Assembly: GCA_039932715.1 (NCBI GenBank)
Contig: JBDTPN010000006.1
Coordinates: 62,001 to 126,000 of the forward strand
DNA length: 64,000 nt
From: ZC4RG30 sp039932715
Lineage (GTDB): Bacteria; Pseudomonadota; Gammaproteobacteria; Steroidobacterales; Steroidobacteraceae
Reading direction: 5' to 3'
Positions 18,381 to 27,726 of the stretch are shown here, piece by piece. Position 1 is the stretch's first letter; every line of letters starts with the position of its first letter. The notes beneath the pieces are model-generated. The model was not told the origin of the DNA, did not search any database, and was given only the letters and a program-made list of their open reading frames with translations. The translations under genes and the position numbers were made by a program.

Positions 18381-19597
18381 GCGGTGCCGTCCGCACGCTG
18401 CAGGCGGCGCGCGGCAGGATTCGCCAGCGCGTTGTAGACCAGACCTGCCAGCAACAGCAGAGCCAGCACAGTGGCGAGCACGAAGCCGGCGCGGGCGTCA
18501 TGCCAGGCATCGCTGACTGCACCCATAGACAGTGGCCCGATGGCCGCCGCAGCAGCCGTGAAAAACAGGATCACACCGGCAATGGCTCCATGCCGATCTT
18601 TCGGAAAGCAGCTGATGGCCTTGGAATTGAGCGTGGGATAGATGATGGACATGAACAAGCCCGCCAGCGGCAGCAACCATGCCGCGGCGTCCACTCCGCC
18701 TGCCAGCGACCCTGCAAAGCACGCGAAAATCAGCAACCCCATGATGGCCAGCGCCGCCGTCCACGACACACGCCCCAGCAGCCATGCCCCCACGAAGCGG
18801 CCCAGCGCCCGCAACACGAAGAACAGGGTTAGCGCCGATGCCGCAAGCCACGTATAGGAACCCTGATAGCCCTGCAGCAGCGTGGGCATCCAGACATAGA
18901 TCGCACACTCGACAGCCACATACAGCATTACCAGCAGCGAAAAGCCCAGCGCGAGCGGATCCCCGAGCATGGCGAGCACTTGCCGGGGATTTGCGCGCTC
19001 CACGGGAATAGTCCTTTCGGGATATCGCGCTGCTGCCGCCATGACCACCAGCGCGGCGCAGATCATCGCGGCGATGGCGTACAGCCACTTCCATGACATC
19101 CCGGCGCCAACCAGCACCCCGACAATGGCTGGTCCCACGATCGCACCCACCGCAAAAAAACCTTCCACAGTGTTCATGAACCGCGTGTGCGAAGCGGTGG
19201 TCGGGCTGATATCGCCGATCAGCGCCAATGCGCCGGTCTTGAACACGCTGATGCCAAGACCGGACACCGCGAGCAGCGTCACCAGCAGCGCAAAGTTGCC
19301 GCTAGCCGCAACCAGCAGCGATGCCATGCCGTAGAGCGAAAGCCCGAGAATGACCGTGAGCTTTCGGCCGATCCGGTCCGCGAGAAAGCCCAGCAGCAGC
19401 GCACCGGCCGCAATGCCGCCCATGCTGGCGTACTGGAATGCACCGGCCGCCGTCATGCTCAGCCCATGTTCCTCGATCAACCTGGGAATAACGCTGCCGA
19501 CAGCATCTGTCGTCATCGCAAATGTGAAGAACATGAGACAGGTCAGCCAGCGTACGAGCTGGACGCTGCTGGCGTTGCCGGTTGCGTTGTTGGACAT
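18377..19597 (-). CDS. MFS transporter, probable sucrose/sugar uptake
   Basis: A 406-residue major facilitator with twelve predicted membrane helices. It has the family loop motif GFLADRIGRK between helices 2 and 3. The ATG at 19597 is preceded by a purine-rich GGGGGCGAA; the frame extending to 19705 runs over the operator and is not coding-like. It is the first gene of the operon with sucrose phosphorylase (4-bp overlap) and LacI, so the likely cargo is sucrose or a related glucoside entering unphosphorylated, as the phosphorylase requires. Specificity cannot be read from the sequence. Confidence 0.75.
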   Translation of the reverse strand: MSNNATGNASSVQLVRWLTCLMFFTFAMTTDAVGSVIPRLIEEHGLSMTAAGAFQYASMGGIAAGALLLGFLADRIGRKLTVILGLSLYGMASLLVAASGNFALLVTLLAVSGLGISVFKTGALALIGDISPTTASHTRFMNTVEGFFAVGAIVGPAIVGVLVGAGMSWKWLYAIAAMICAALVVMAAAARYPERTIPVERANPRQVLAMLGDPLALGFSLLVMLYVAVECAIYVWMPTLLQGYQGSYTWLAASALTLFFVLRALGRFVGAWLLGRVSWTAALAIMGLLIFACFAGSLAGGVDAAAWLLPLAGLFMSIIYPTLNSKAISCFPKDRHGAIAGVILFFTAAAAAIGPLSMGAVSDAWHDARAGFVLATVLALLLLAGLVYNALANPAARRLQRADGTA

Positions 19598-19662
19598 GTG
19601 TTTTCGCCCCCGGCGCCTTGTTGGCAGGATACGGCACCTGATCGTGCCGTCCGGCAAATGTA

Positions 19663-19674
19663 GCAAACGTTTGC
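19663..19674. promoter_or_regulatory. LacI-family operator between MFS operon and fructokinase
   Basis: GCAAACGTTTGC is a perfect 12-bp palindrome with the central CG typical of LacI/GalR operators. It sits in the 87-bp divergent gap, 66 bp upstream of the MFS start and 11 bp upstream of the fructokinase ATG. It can therefore control both transcripts, the second probably by roadblock close to the start codon. Confidence 0.75.
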
Positions 19675-19684
19675 AGGCCGCACT

Positions 19685-20614
19685 ATGCTCAAGTCCGTGA
19701 ACCACGCACCCCTGTTTGGCGCGATCGAAGGTGGCGGCACCAAATTCGTCTGTGCAGTAGGAACCTCACCCACGTCATTGCTGGAGTGCGCAAGCGTACC
19801 AACCACCAATGCCGCCGACACTCTGGATGCCTGTCTGCGCTTCTTCGAGGTTGCACAACGCAACCATGGTGAAATTGCAGCGCTGGGCTTCGCCTGCTTC
19901 GGCCCGCTGGAACTGCGTCCCGACGCTCCTGAATTCGGCCATATGCTGCCAACGCCCAAGGCAGGTTGGTCGGGGATAAACATCGCCGCACCGCTACGCA
20001 ATGCGCTCGGTGTTCCGGTTGCACTCGATACCGACGTGGGTGCCGCCGCGCAGGCGGAATGGGTGCTCGGCGCCGGGCAAGGTGAACCCTCGTTGGTATA
20101 CGTCACCGTCGGCACTGGAATCGGAGGCGCAATGGTGCCGCTGGTGGCAAACACGCGCCTGATGCATGCGGAGATGGGCCATGTGTCCTTGCGCCGTGAT
20201 GTCCGCGATGCCGGGTTCGTCGGTACCTGCCCATTTCATGGCGACTGCGCTGAAGGCCTCGCCAGTGGTCCGGCCATTCGCGCCCGCTGGGGTTGCGATC
20301 TCGAGCAACTATCTGCTGATCACCACGGCCGCGACCTCATTGCCGGATACCTGGGTCAGCTGGCCGCATGCATCGCGCTGATGCTGTCTCCCACCTGCAT
20401 CGTCATTGGCGGCGGCGTGATGTCCGATCCTTCCATGTTGCTGCGGGTGCGCACGGCCACCCGCGAGTGGCTCAACGATTACCTGCCGCCGCTGCGAGAT
20501 CCGGCGGCGATGCACGGCTACATCCGCGCGCCAGCGCTGGGATCGCGCAGCGCGATTGCCGGCGCAATGCTGTTGGCAAGCGCGCAGGCAGATGGAACTT
20601 ACTTGACGAGGTAG
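19685..20614 (+). CDS. ROK-family fructokinase
   Basis: A 309-residue sugar kinase. The ATP-binding loop IEGGGTKF lies at residues 14-21, the catalytic Asp region LDTDVGAAA at 114-122, and the ROK zinc site comprises His166 with Cys182, His185 and Cys188 (CPFHGDC). The pattern EMGH plus CPFHGDCxEGLASGP is that of fructokinases rather than glucokinases. It would phosphorylate fructose released by sucrose phosphorylase. It is divergent from the sucrose operon and starts 11 bp after the LacI operator. The GTG at 19697 is a possible later start. Its 3' end overlaps the convergent DUF3237 gene by 16 bp. Confidence 0.82.
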   Translation: MLKSVNHAPLFGAIEGGGTKFVCAVGTSPTSLLECASVPTTNAADTLDACLRFFEVAQRNHGEIAALGFACFGPLELRPDAPEFGHMLPTPKAGWSGINIAAPLRNALGVPVALDTDVGAAAQAEWVLGAGQGEPSLVYVTVGTGIGGAMVPLVANTRLMHAEMGHVSLRRDVRDAGFVGTCPFHGDCAEGLASGPAIRARWGCDLEQLSADHHGRDLIAGYLGQLAACIALMLSPTCIVIGGGVMSDPSMLLRVRTATREWLNDYLPPLRDPAAMHGYIRAPALGSRSAIAGAMLLASAQADGTYLTR

Positions 20615-21156
20615 AACTTGAGCCGAATCGCCTTCACAGTCGGCGCTTCGCCCGGCCGGGCTGGAGGTGCACTTTCAGCGACTTCGTTGGTGACAACGAA
20701 AGTACTCCGGTTCAACCACTCGTGCGGCCCGACCGGTGCCTCCAGAGTTGGCCTGTAGAAGCTGCGCCCTCCTGAGAGCGACGCCGGGCACAACATGCCT
20801 TGGTTGAGGACGTGAATTCGCGTTCCATCTTCAGCCTGGATGAAGTAGTCCGCCGATAGAGTCCGACATCCGTCAGGCAAACCCAACTGCAGGTCCCAAC
20901 CACCTGGCAATACCTTGCCGCGAAACTTCGGACCGGCGATCGTGCCTCCGAGTATTGGAATGTACTGGCGTTGACCGAAGGCTGTCTGTCCGATGACCTG
21001 AGTCGGCTCAAGCAGAACATATTCCTCAAACGCAAACTCCAATCGAGGCTGTTCGGCCGCCGGTGGCGGAGTGCCCACGGCCTGTGACGCACAAGCAGAC
21101 GCCATGTACGACAACATAACCGGACCGATGAATAGCCAGCTTACCCTGCAGGACAT
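20599..21156 (-). CDS. DUF3237-family exported protein
   Basis: A 185-residue protein with an N-terminal export signal ending near a lipobox-like ASAC, so it may be a lipoprotein. The DUF3237 beta-barrel occupies about 38-180, with the conserved QYIPILGGTIAGPKFRGKVL region and WDLQLGLPDG. The function of the family is unknown. The start is firm: GGGAGGTGTT precedes the ATG. It is not in an operon with its neighbours. The 3' overlap of 16 bp with the fructokinase is a simple convergent overlap. Confidence 0.75.
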   Translation of the reverse strand: MSCRVSWLFIGPVMLSYMASACASQAVGTPPPAAEQPRLEFAFEEYVLLEPTQVIGQTAFGQRQYIPILGGTIAGPKFRGKVLPGGWDLQLGLPDGCRTLSADYFIQAEDGTRIHVLNQGMLCPASLSGGRSFYRPTLEAPVGPHEWLNRSTFVVTNEVAESAPPARPGEAPTVKAIRLKFYLVK

Positions 21157-21269
21157 AACACCTCCCTACGCAACGCGCGCATTCTGCGCCTCGCTGACGA
21201 TTCCTGCCAGATCCACGGTTGTAAGCCATCCGTGCTTTTTCTGCTCACGGGCACTATGCCTCACCCGGT

Positions 21270-21785
21270 TCACTCTTCGCGCTGATACGCTTGCTTCTTC
21301 AAGGCGCGGATGTTGCTGATGGTTTCAGCGCAGGCGACCGCCGCTTCAATCCCCTTCGTGACAAAGTGACGCTGGAAGAACGCGCGATGCTCATCGTGCT
21401 CATGAAACCTCAGCGGAGTCAGAACCGCCGATATGATCGGTACTTCCGAATCGATCTGACTTCTCATCAAGGCGTCGATTACGCTGCCTGCGACAAACTC
21501 ATGACGATATATTCCGCCATCGACTACGAGCCCGGCCGCAACGATGGCAGCGTATCGCCCGGTGCTCGCCAGCAGTTTCGCCTGCAGAGGAATCTCGAAC
21601 GCGCCTGGCTCCGCAAAGATTTCTACGCTCCGCGGTGCGAATCCCTCCTTCTTGATCCTCTTCATGAAGGCGAGGCGACACTGATCAACTATGTCGTGAT
21701 GCCAGCGGGATTGAATGAATGCGATTCGCTCCGGCCGGACACCGCTCGCCTTGAAGCTATTGGATTGACTATTTTTCGAACTCAT
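21270..21785 (-). CDS. ribH: 6,7-dimethyl-8-ribityllumazine synthase, RibH2 type
   Basis: A 171-residue lumazine synthase that joins 5-amino-6-ribitylamino-uracil and 3,4-dihydroxybutanone phosphate in riboflavin synthesis. Motifs are GAFEIPLQAKLL, AAGLVVDGGIYRHEFV and the active-site His region RFHEHDEHRAFF. The version with Asn/Trp rather than the usual phosphate loop places it with the RibH2 group of rhizobia and Brucella. The ATG at 21785 has a strong GGAGG; the frame to 21857 adds 24 non-homologous residues. It stands alone behind an FMN riboswitch, so its expression should fall when FMN is plentiful. The main ribBA/ribE operon is presumably elsewhere. Confidence 0.82.
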   Translation of the reverse strand: MSSKNSQSNSFKASGVRPERIAFIQSRWHHDIVDQCRLAFMKRIKKEGFAPRSVEIFAEPGAFEIPLQAKLLASTGRYAAIVAAGLVVDGGIYRHEFVAGSVIDALMRSQIDSEVPIISAVLTPLRFHEHDEHRAFFQRHFVTKGIEAAVACAETISNIRALKKQAYQREE

Positions 21786-21872
21786 TGCGCCTCCAGAGAC
21801 AACCATGGCGGGGCGCAAAGAACAAAAGAAGGCCACATGCGACATCCGGACTTTCAAGGAATCGCGTCTGGC

Positions 21873-21998
21873 GACTCCCTACCGTCGGCTCTGGATTCAC
21901 ACCAAATCTGCTGCCTTGACTGGGTTCAGCCATGCGCCCGCGGGCTTATGCGATAGATCGCCATCACCGCCGGTGGAGACTTACACTCCGCCCCGAGA
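21873..21998 (-). ncRNA. FMN riboswitch (RFN element)
   Basis: On the minus strand, 87-213 bases before ribH, the conserved RFN blocks appear in order: CTCGGGGCGGAGTG near 21998-21985, CACCGGCGGTGATGG near 21976-21962, the AAGCCCGCGGGCGC hairpin near 21948-21935, and a GGTGTGAATCCAGAGCCGAC block with GGTAGGGAG near 21903-21874. This matches the six-helix FMN-binding aptamer. The most likely mode is transcription or translation shut-off of ribH by FMN. The expression platform would lie in 21786-21872, where I see no decisive terminator. Confidence 0.85.
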
Positions 21999-22110
21999 AC
22001 AACCGCAACCCGCATTCGCGAGCCGCGCTTAGTGGTGATACGGCCGGATTGATTCGAACCTTGTTCAAGCCCCTCGCACAAACACGATTAATAACGAAGT
22101 GGAAGCGACA

Positions 22111-24444
22111 ATGGATACACACCATCACAGCCCCCGGAATCCAGCCACTGCAATCGGCGCCTCCGCATTCAAGGATCCTGTCTGCGGCATGACCGTCACC
22201 GTTCAGTCACCGCACAAGGCCGAGCACGACGGCAAGTCGTTCTACTTCTGCAGTACAAAGTGCCTGGATAAATTCACGACTGAGCCCGCTAAATACACAC
22301 AGGCGACGACAACGGCTGTACCGATTGCACCCATTGCAACGGTCTACACCTGCCCGATGCATCCGGAGATCCGCCAGGACCATCCGGGCAACTGCCCGAA
22401 GTGCGGCATGACACTGGAGCCTGTTGTCCCCACGCTCGACGACGACGAGAACCCGGAACTTGCCTCCTTCACCCACAGATTCTGGTGGACGCTGCCGCTG
22501 ACGGTGATCGTCACGACGCTGGCCATGTTTGGGCACCGACTGGGCTGGTTCGATATGGCTGCCCAGAGCTGGATCGAGCTGGCATTGTCCTTGCCCGTCG
22601 TTCTTTGGGCAGGCTGGCCATTTTTCGTCCGCGGCGCGCAGTCGGTGATCCAGCGCAGCCCCAACATGTGGACGTTGATTAGCCTGGGCACTGGCGCCGC
22701 CTTTGTCTACAGCGTGGTGGCGACGGTGGCGCCTGGAGTCTTCCCGGATTCGTTCATCTCCATGGGTCGCGTGGCCGTCTACTTCGAGGCGGCCATGGTA
22801 ATCATCTCCCTGACGCTGCTCGGTCAAGTACTGGAGTTGAAGGCGCGCTCCAAGACCTCGGCAGCAATCAAGTCACTGCTGGGCCTGGCGCCCAAGACCG
22901 CTCGCCGCGTCAATGCCGACGGCAGCGAGGAAGACATACCGCTCACCAACGTGCACGTGGGCGACAGCCTGCGAGTTCGTCCCGGCGAGAAGGTGCCCGT
23001 CGACGGCGTGGTCATCGAAGGCAGCAGCGCGCTGGATGAATCGATGCTGACCGGCGAGCCACTGCCCGTCACCAAGCGCGTCGGCGACCAGCTGTTCGGC
23101 GCCACGCTCAACACCAGCGGCGCGTTACTGATGCGCTCTGAACACGTAGGCTCTGCAACCGTTCTGTCGCAGATCGTCCAGATGGTGGCACAGGCGCAGC
23201 GCTCGAAAGCACCAATGCAGCGCATGGCTGACACCGTCGCCGCATACTTCGTCTATGGCGTCGTGGGCGTCGCCGTGCTGACTTTCTTCGCCTGGGGCTT
23301 CTTCGGGCCGCAGCCGAGCTGGGTCTATGGCCTGATCACTGCCGTGACGGTGCTCATCATCGCTTGTCCCTGCGCACTGGGACTGGCCACGCCCATGTCC
23401 ATCATGGTCGCAACCGGTCGTGGCGCGACGCAGGGCGTACTCTTCCGTGATGCCGCCGCCATCGAGAACCTGCGCAAGGTCGATACACTGATTGTGGATA
23501 AGACCGGTACGCTCACCCAAGGCAAGCCGGCATTCGAAAGAGCCGTGGGCACCAATGAGTTCAGCGAGGACGAGGTGCTACGTCTGGCAGCAAGCCTGGA
23601 CCAGGGCAGCGAGCATCCCCTGGCGACCGCTGTGGTCAACGCCGCGCGGGAGCGCAAGCTGACCCTAGAGAAGGCCGAACAATTCGACTCTGCGTCGGGA
23701 ATTGGAGTAAAGGGCATTGTGGGTGGTAAGGCCCTTGCCCTCGGCAACGCGGCGCTGATGCAGCAGCTCGGAATCGACGTGGTGTCACTGGCGAGCCAGG
23801 CGGAAGCACTGCGCAGCCAGGGAGCCAGCGTCATGCACCTCGCGGTCGATGGCACGCTGGCCGGATTGCTTGCGGTGTCCGACCCCATCAAGGCGACAAC
23901 GGCGGATGCGCTGGCAACTCTGCGCAAATCCGGGCTGCACATCATCATGGCCACCGGGGACGGGCTTACCACCGCACAGGCGGTGGGCAAGAGGCTGGGC
24001 ATCGATGAGGTACACGGCGAGGTCAAGCCCGCGGACAAATTGCAATTGGTCGAACGCCTGCAGAAAGAAGGCCGAATCGTCGCGATGGCAGGTGACGGCA
24101 TTAACGATGCACCGGCCCTGGCCAAGGCCAACGTCGGCATCGCCATGGGCACCGGCACCGACGTGGCGATGAACAGCGCGCAGCTCACGCTGGTAAAGGG
24201 CGATCTTCGCGGCATCGCGACGGCAAGGGCGCTGTCGGTGGCCACGGTGGCCAACATGAAACAGAACCTCGGCTTCGCCTTTGTCTATAACACGCTGGGC
24301 GTGCCGCTGGCCGCTGGCGTACTGTTCCCGTTCACGGGTTGGCTGTTGTCGCCGATGATCGCGGCGTTAGCAATGAGCCTCAGTTCAGTTTCGGTGATCG
24401 GCAACGCGCTGCGGATGCGGAACACCGCTCTCAAATCGGACTGA
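22111..24444 (+). CDS. Copper-translocating P1B-type ATPase with YHS and metal-binding N-terminus
   Basis: A 777-residue copper-exporting ATPase. The N-terminus carries a YHS-like domain (DPVCGM ... FYFCSTKC) and a heavy-metal-binding segment (YTCPMHPEI ... CPKCGMTLEP) in place of the usual CxxC ferredoxin-like domain. The core keeps CPCALGLATP in the sixth membrane helix, DKTGTLTQGK phosphorylation site, SEHPLA of the P1B nucleotide domain and GDGINDAPALA. The CPC signature indicates Cu(I). The ATG at 22111 has GGAAG five bases before it; the GTG at 22099 is less likely. The upstream gap is shared with the ribH riboswitch on the other strand. Confidence 0.85.
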   Translation: MDTHHHSPRNPATAIGASAFKDPVCGMTVTVQSPHKAEHDGKSFYFCSTKCLDKFTTEPAKYTQATTTAVPIAPIATVYTCPMHPEIRQDHPGNCPKCGMTLEPVVPTLDDDENPELASFTHRFWWTLPLTVIVTTLAMFGHRLGWFDMAAQSWIELALSLPVVLWAGWPFFVRGAQSVIQRSPNMWTLISLGTGAAFVYSVVATVAPGVFPDSFISMGRVAVYFEAAMVIISLTLLGQVLELKARSKTSAAIKSLLGLAPKTARRVNADGSEEDIPLTNVHVGDSLRVRPGEKVPVDGVVIEGSSALDESMLTGEPLPVTKRVGDQLFGATLNTSGALLMRSEHVGSATVLSQIVQMVAQAQRSKAPMQRMADTVAAYFVYGVVGVAVLTFFAWGFFGPQPSWVYGLITAVTVLIIACPCALGLATPMSIMVATGRGATQGVLFRDAAAIENLRKVDTLIVDKTGTLTQGKPAFERAVGTNEFSEDEVLRLAASLDQGSEHPLATAVVNAARERKLTLEKAEQFDSASGIGVKGIVGGKALALGNAALMQQLGIDVVSLASQAEALRSQGASVMHLAVDGTLAGLLAVSDPIKATTADALATLRKSGLHIIMATGDGLTTAQAVGKRLGIDEVHGEVKPADKLQLVERLQKEGRIVAMAGDGINDAPALAKANVGIAMGTGTDVAMNSAQLTLVKGDLRGIATARALSVATVANMKQNLGFAFVYNTLGVPLAAGVLFPFTGWLLSPMIAALAMSLSSVSVIGNALRMRNTALKSD

Positions 24445-24507
24445 CTCGGCCGGGGCATGCGATTTAACGCACATTAACTAAAGCAATAGAATTTACTGGG
24501 CGCAGTA

Positions 24508-24528
24508 CGGGCACTTGGTGCGTGCCCG
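24508..24528. other. Seven-bp hairpin between the copper ATPase and TonB receptor
   Basis: CGGGCAC (24508-24514) pairs with GTGCCCG (24522-24528) around a 7-base loop. A T-rich stretch follows about seven bases later (GTTTTTGG). It could be a weak intrinsic terminator for the ATPase or a leader structure of the receptor mRNA. Confidence 0.3.
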
Positions 24529-24580
24529 AAGAAGTGTTTTTGGCATTTTCCCATTCACTTCAAACAAACTCGAAGCCAAT

Positions 24581-26542
24581 ATGTTCCGTCCTCGTTTCCC
24601 AACATCCACATCCAGAAGATCAGTCGCCGGGGCATGCACCGCAGGCATGTTGCTGTGGTGCTCAACCGGTTGGCCGAGTGAACCTGAAATCGAAACGAAC
24701 CTTGATGAAATAGTCGTTACCGCGACTCGATCGCCAACCCTGATTCGCGACGAGCCACTGCGGGTAGAAGCAGTGCCAGCAGAAGAGATCGAGGAGAATC
24801 TGACGATTCAGCCGGGCAACGTTTCCACACTCCTGAAAGAGCTGCCTGGTGTCCATTTCCAGTCGAGTGCGCCCGCATTGGGCGGCGCGGTGCTGCAGCT
24901 ACGCGGCATGCCTGGCCGCAATACGCTGGTGCTGACGGACGGGCTGCCTCTGCTCGGGTCCGCACCTGACGCCTTTGGCTTATTGCAGATACCCCCGCTG
25001 GATCTGGCGCGGGTTGAAGTCATCAAAGGAACGGCCTCTGCGCTCTACGGCGGCTCGGGGCTTGGAGGCGTACTGAACCTCGTGTCTCAGATTCCCGATT
25101 CCGAATCAGCCGCTCTGGTCAATGTCACCTCGCGGGGTGGCGGGGATCTGGTGGGATTTCTCACCACTGGACTCCACCCGAACTGGAGCGGGACCGTGAT
25201 TGGCGGGGCGCATGACCAGTCCCGTGAAGACGGCGACGGCGACGGGTGGGCAGATATCGCGGGCTTTCGGCGCTACACGCTGCGTCCACGAATCTGGTGG
25301 GAAGGCGGCCAGGGACATTCATTGCTTATCACGGCCGGCATCATGGATGAAGATCGCCAGGGCGGAACGATGCCTGGCCAGACTCTTGCAGGTGGCAGCG
25401 CGTTTCCGGAAGCGCTTCGAACCACGCGCTTAGATGTCGGTGCGGTCAGCCAATGGACGCGTGACGACCATCCAACCATCAGCGGTCGATACTCAGTGAC
25501 CTCTACAGACCAGAAGCGGACTTTTGGTGCAGAGCATGCAGACTCCACGCAGACCACGGCATACGTCGAGCAGGCACTGAACGGTACATACCGAGATCAC
25601 CGCTGGGTGCTGGGTCTCGCGTTTGAATACGACAAGCTGGCAACACAGGATGTTTCAGGCATCGACTACACGTACTACGTGCCCGCAACCTTCGTCCAGG
25701 ATACCTACGCGCCCACGCGTTGGCTTACCCTTGCAGCAAGTGCACGCGTTGACGTGAACAGCGATTATGGAACTTTCTTGAGTCCGCGCCTCTCTGCCCT
25801 GCTGCGGGAACCTGATTCCCCGTGGGGCCTGCGCGCTTCCCTCGGCAGTGGCTTCACTCCACCCACTCCTTTCGTTGATGAGATCGCGGCCACCTGGCTG
25901 GGCGCGTTGCTACCCCTGCACGACCTGCAAGCCGAGCGCGCAGTGAGCGCTTCAATCGATGGCAAATGGGCCAAAGGCGCGTGGGACGTGAACGTAAGCG
26001 TATTCACGTCGGAGATTCGCAACTCCATTCAAGCGTTGCCGCAGCCCGGGGACAAGTTCGAACTGGCAAACGCATCAGGTACGCGGCGTGCCCCTGGCGT
26101 CGAGATTCTGGTCGGTTTCGTCGAAGGACCATTGCATGCCTTGGCGTCCTGGAGCGAAATCCATGCAACCGAAGTCGACCCCGCGGGTGTCCGCCACGAT
26201 GCCGCTTTGGTGCCTCGCCAAACCGCCACGCTCGACGCTATCCTGGAAAGCGAACAGCGAGGTCGGATCGGCTTTGAATTCGAGTACACCGGACGACAGG
26301 CCCTGCACGACAATCCGGTTCGCAACGAGAGCCCGGGGTACTGGCAACTAAATGCACTGGCCGAGCTGCGCTTTGGTGGAATAGCTTTGTTCTTAAATGC
26401 GATTAATCTGACTGACGTACGTCAGACCAATTACGACCCACTGATACGTCCGACCCCAGGTCCCGGCGGGAATCCAGTTACAGAGGCTTGGGCACCCTTG
26501 GCAGGCCGCACGTTCAACCTGGGCATCCGCGCCGAACTCTAG
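24581..26542 (+). CDS. TonB-dependent outer-membrane receptor
   Basis: A 653-residue receptor. A signal region (to about residue 35) is followed by a TonB box (LDEIVVTATR), a plug domain (about 50-170, with VLQLRGMPGRNTLVLTDGLP and VEVIKGTASALYGGSGLGGV) and a 22-strand barrel that ends in a terminal Leu strand (FNLGIRAEL). Cargo is not evident. The neighbouring copper ATPase makes a metal or metal complex possible, but vitamin or siderophore transport is as likely. The ATG at 24581 is chosen over 24515 because it starts the signal peptide; no strong ribosome site supports either. Confidence 0.8.
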   Translation: MFRPRFPTSTSRRSVAGACTAGMLLWCSTGWPSEPEIETNLDEIVVTATRSPTLIRDEPLRVEAVPAEEIEENLTIQPGNVSTLLKELPGVHFQSSAPALGGAVLQLRGMPGRNTLVLTDGLPLLGSAPDAFGLLQIPPLDLARVEVIKGTASALYGGSGLGGVLNLVSQIPDSESAALVNVTSRGGGDLVGFLTTGLHPNWSGTVIGGAHDQSREDGDGDGWADIAGFRRYTLRPRIWWEGGQGHSLLITAGIMDEDRQGGTMPGQTLAGGSAFPEALRTTRLDVGAVSQWTRDDHPTISGRYSVTSTDQKRTFGAEHADSTQTTAYVEQALNGTYRDHRWVLGLAFEYDKLATQDVSGIDYTYYVPATFVQDTYAPTRWLTLAASARVDVNSDYGTFLSPRLSALLREPDSPWGLRASLGSGFTPPTPFVDEIAATWLGALLPLHDLQAERAVSASIDGKWAKGAWDVNVSVFTSEIRNSIQALPQPGDKFELANASGTRRAPGVEILVGFVEGPLHALASWSEIHATEVDPAGVRHDAALVPRQTATLDAILESEQRGRIGFEFEYTGRQALHDNPVRNESPGYWQLNALAELRFGGIALFLNAINLTDVRQTNYDPLIRPTPGPGGNPVTEAWAPLAGRTFNLGIRAEL

Positions 26543-26747
26543 GCAATAGAAATTTGGCGCACAATGTATCCACCCCCACCCATATGATCTCCAGGCTCCG
26601 CTCGCGCTCGAGCCAGACGCGAAAAGGCTGGATTCGTCGCAGCTGGACCGTTCGGGGCGTTTTCCACTTCCGTAAGCGAGCGACCGGTGACACAATGCCG
26701 GCGCTCGAAACGACGGCTCACACCGTGAATGGTATCGCCCTGCACTG

Positions 26748-27464
26748 ATGTACAAGCGCCTCGCCTTCTTGATCGCAATGCTTGTGCCGCTGGTGCACCA
26801 GGCTCGCGCGGCTGAACTGCAGCCGTTCAGCGCCAGCTTCAAAGTCACCTGGCACGGCATGACGGCGGGCCGCAGCACCCTTGAGCTGCAGCGCCTTTCG
26901 GATGATCGCTGGTCTTATTCATCGCGTAGCTCTGCGCAGGGGCTGTTTCGCCTGGTACTGCCCGCTGAACTGCAGTCGCACAGCGAGTTCTCGATAAGAG
27001 GCGGTCAGATCGTTCCAGAACACTTCACCGGCGATGACGGCACGGACAGCAAACGCCGTGACCAGGACCTGAAGTTTGACTGGGAAAAGGGGCGAGTTAC
27101 CGGCGTCGCCGAAACCAAGCCCGTTGACTTGCCGCTACAGCCTGGATTGCAGGACGGAATGTCCATCCAGGTGGCGCTCATCCACGCACTGCTTGCGGGT
27201 CACCCCCCGTCGCGCTTCCTGATGGTAGACAAGACCAAGATCAAGGAATACATCTACACCGAGGAAGGCCGAGAGACGGTCAATACCCCTCGCGGCCCCC
27301 GCCAGACAGTTGTTTATCGCAGCGGTCGGCCCGGATCGGAAGACGGCACCTGGTTCTGGTGTGACCCGGAACTGAGCTATCTGCCCGTGAAGGTGGAACG
27401 ACGCGCGGGCGCCAAGGTTGAATGGTCCATGACTATGGAAACCGCCAAAGTGGGCGGAATCTGA
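26748..27464 (+). CDS. DUF3108-family exported protein
   Basis: A 238-residue exported protein. The signal peptide (residues 1-21) is followed by the DUF3108 beta-sheet domain, with FSASFKVTWHGMTAGRSTLELQ-type opening, SRSSAQGLFRL and the C-terminal motif WFWCDPELSYLPVKVE. The family is common in proteobacteria and has no established biochemical role; it usually lies beside purN, which is absent here. The ATG overlaps the stop of a short upstream frame as TGATG, but that frame (26584-26748) does not look like a protein. Between it and the receptor (26543-26747) nothing else is recognisable. Confidence 0.75.
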   Translation: MYKRLAFLIAMLVPLVHQARAAELQPFSASFKVTWHGMTAGRSTLELQRLSDDRWSYSSRSSAQGLFRLVLPAELQSHSEFSIRGGQIVPEHFTGDDGTDSKRRDQDLKFDWEKGRVTGVAETKPVDLPLQPGLQDGMSIQVALIHALLAGHPPSRFLMVDKTKIKEYIYTEEGRETVNTPRGPRQTVVYRSGRPGSEDGTWFWCDPELSYLPVKVERRAGAKVEWSMTMETAKVGGI

Positions 27465-27465
27465 G

Positions 27466-27726
27466 AGGCTGGCGCGGCGCCCGATAGCCCTCTCTCCGCA
27501 AGCAGCTTTTTCGGCGCCCGCGACCAACGGGCAGCGTGGCGGCGTCTACCTGCAGGACTTCAAACGACTGCTACGCGGCTGGGTGGAGTATGGCTATGCG
27601 CTGGCGAGCCTCGGGGACCTGCTTGCCAAGGCGACACATTGTGCGCGGCAGGGTCCCCACTGCGACCGGTTTGACGTTGTGCCGCCGTCTAACGTAACAA
27701 GCCGTAGTCGATGTGAGGCGCCGTGA
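27466..27726 (+). pseudogene. 3' remnant resembling a polysaccharide-deacetylase/ArnD C-terminus
   Basis: The frame is open from inside the preceding gene to a TGA at 27724-27726 and has no ATG or GTG start after 27465. It encodes GGVYLQDFKRLLRGWVEYGY followed by ALASLGDLL, which resembles the last helix and strand of ArnD-like polysaccharide deacetylases (pattern: FxxLLxGWxxxGYxLxxLxDL). Its stop overlaps the GTG of the next gene as GTGA, the signature of a coupled operon. The simplest reading is that the 5' part of the gene was deleted, leaving its tail. The family assignment rests on about 30 residues. Confidence 0.4.

Noticed and set aside
26584..26748. 54-codon frame whose stop overlaps the DUF3108 start (TGATG)
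   Set aside because: The overlap looks like coupling, but the peptide is Arg/Ser-rich, has no ribosome site and resembles no family; it does not match purN, the usual neighbour.
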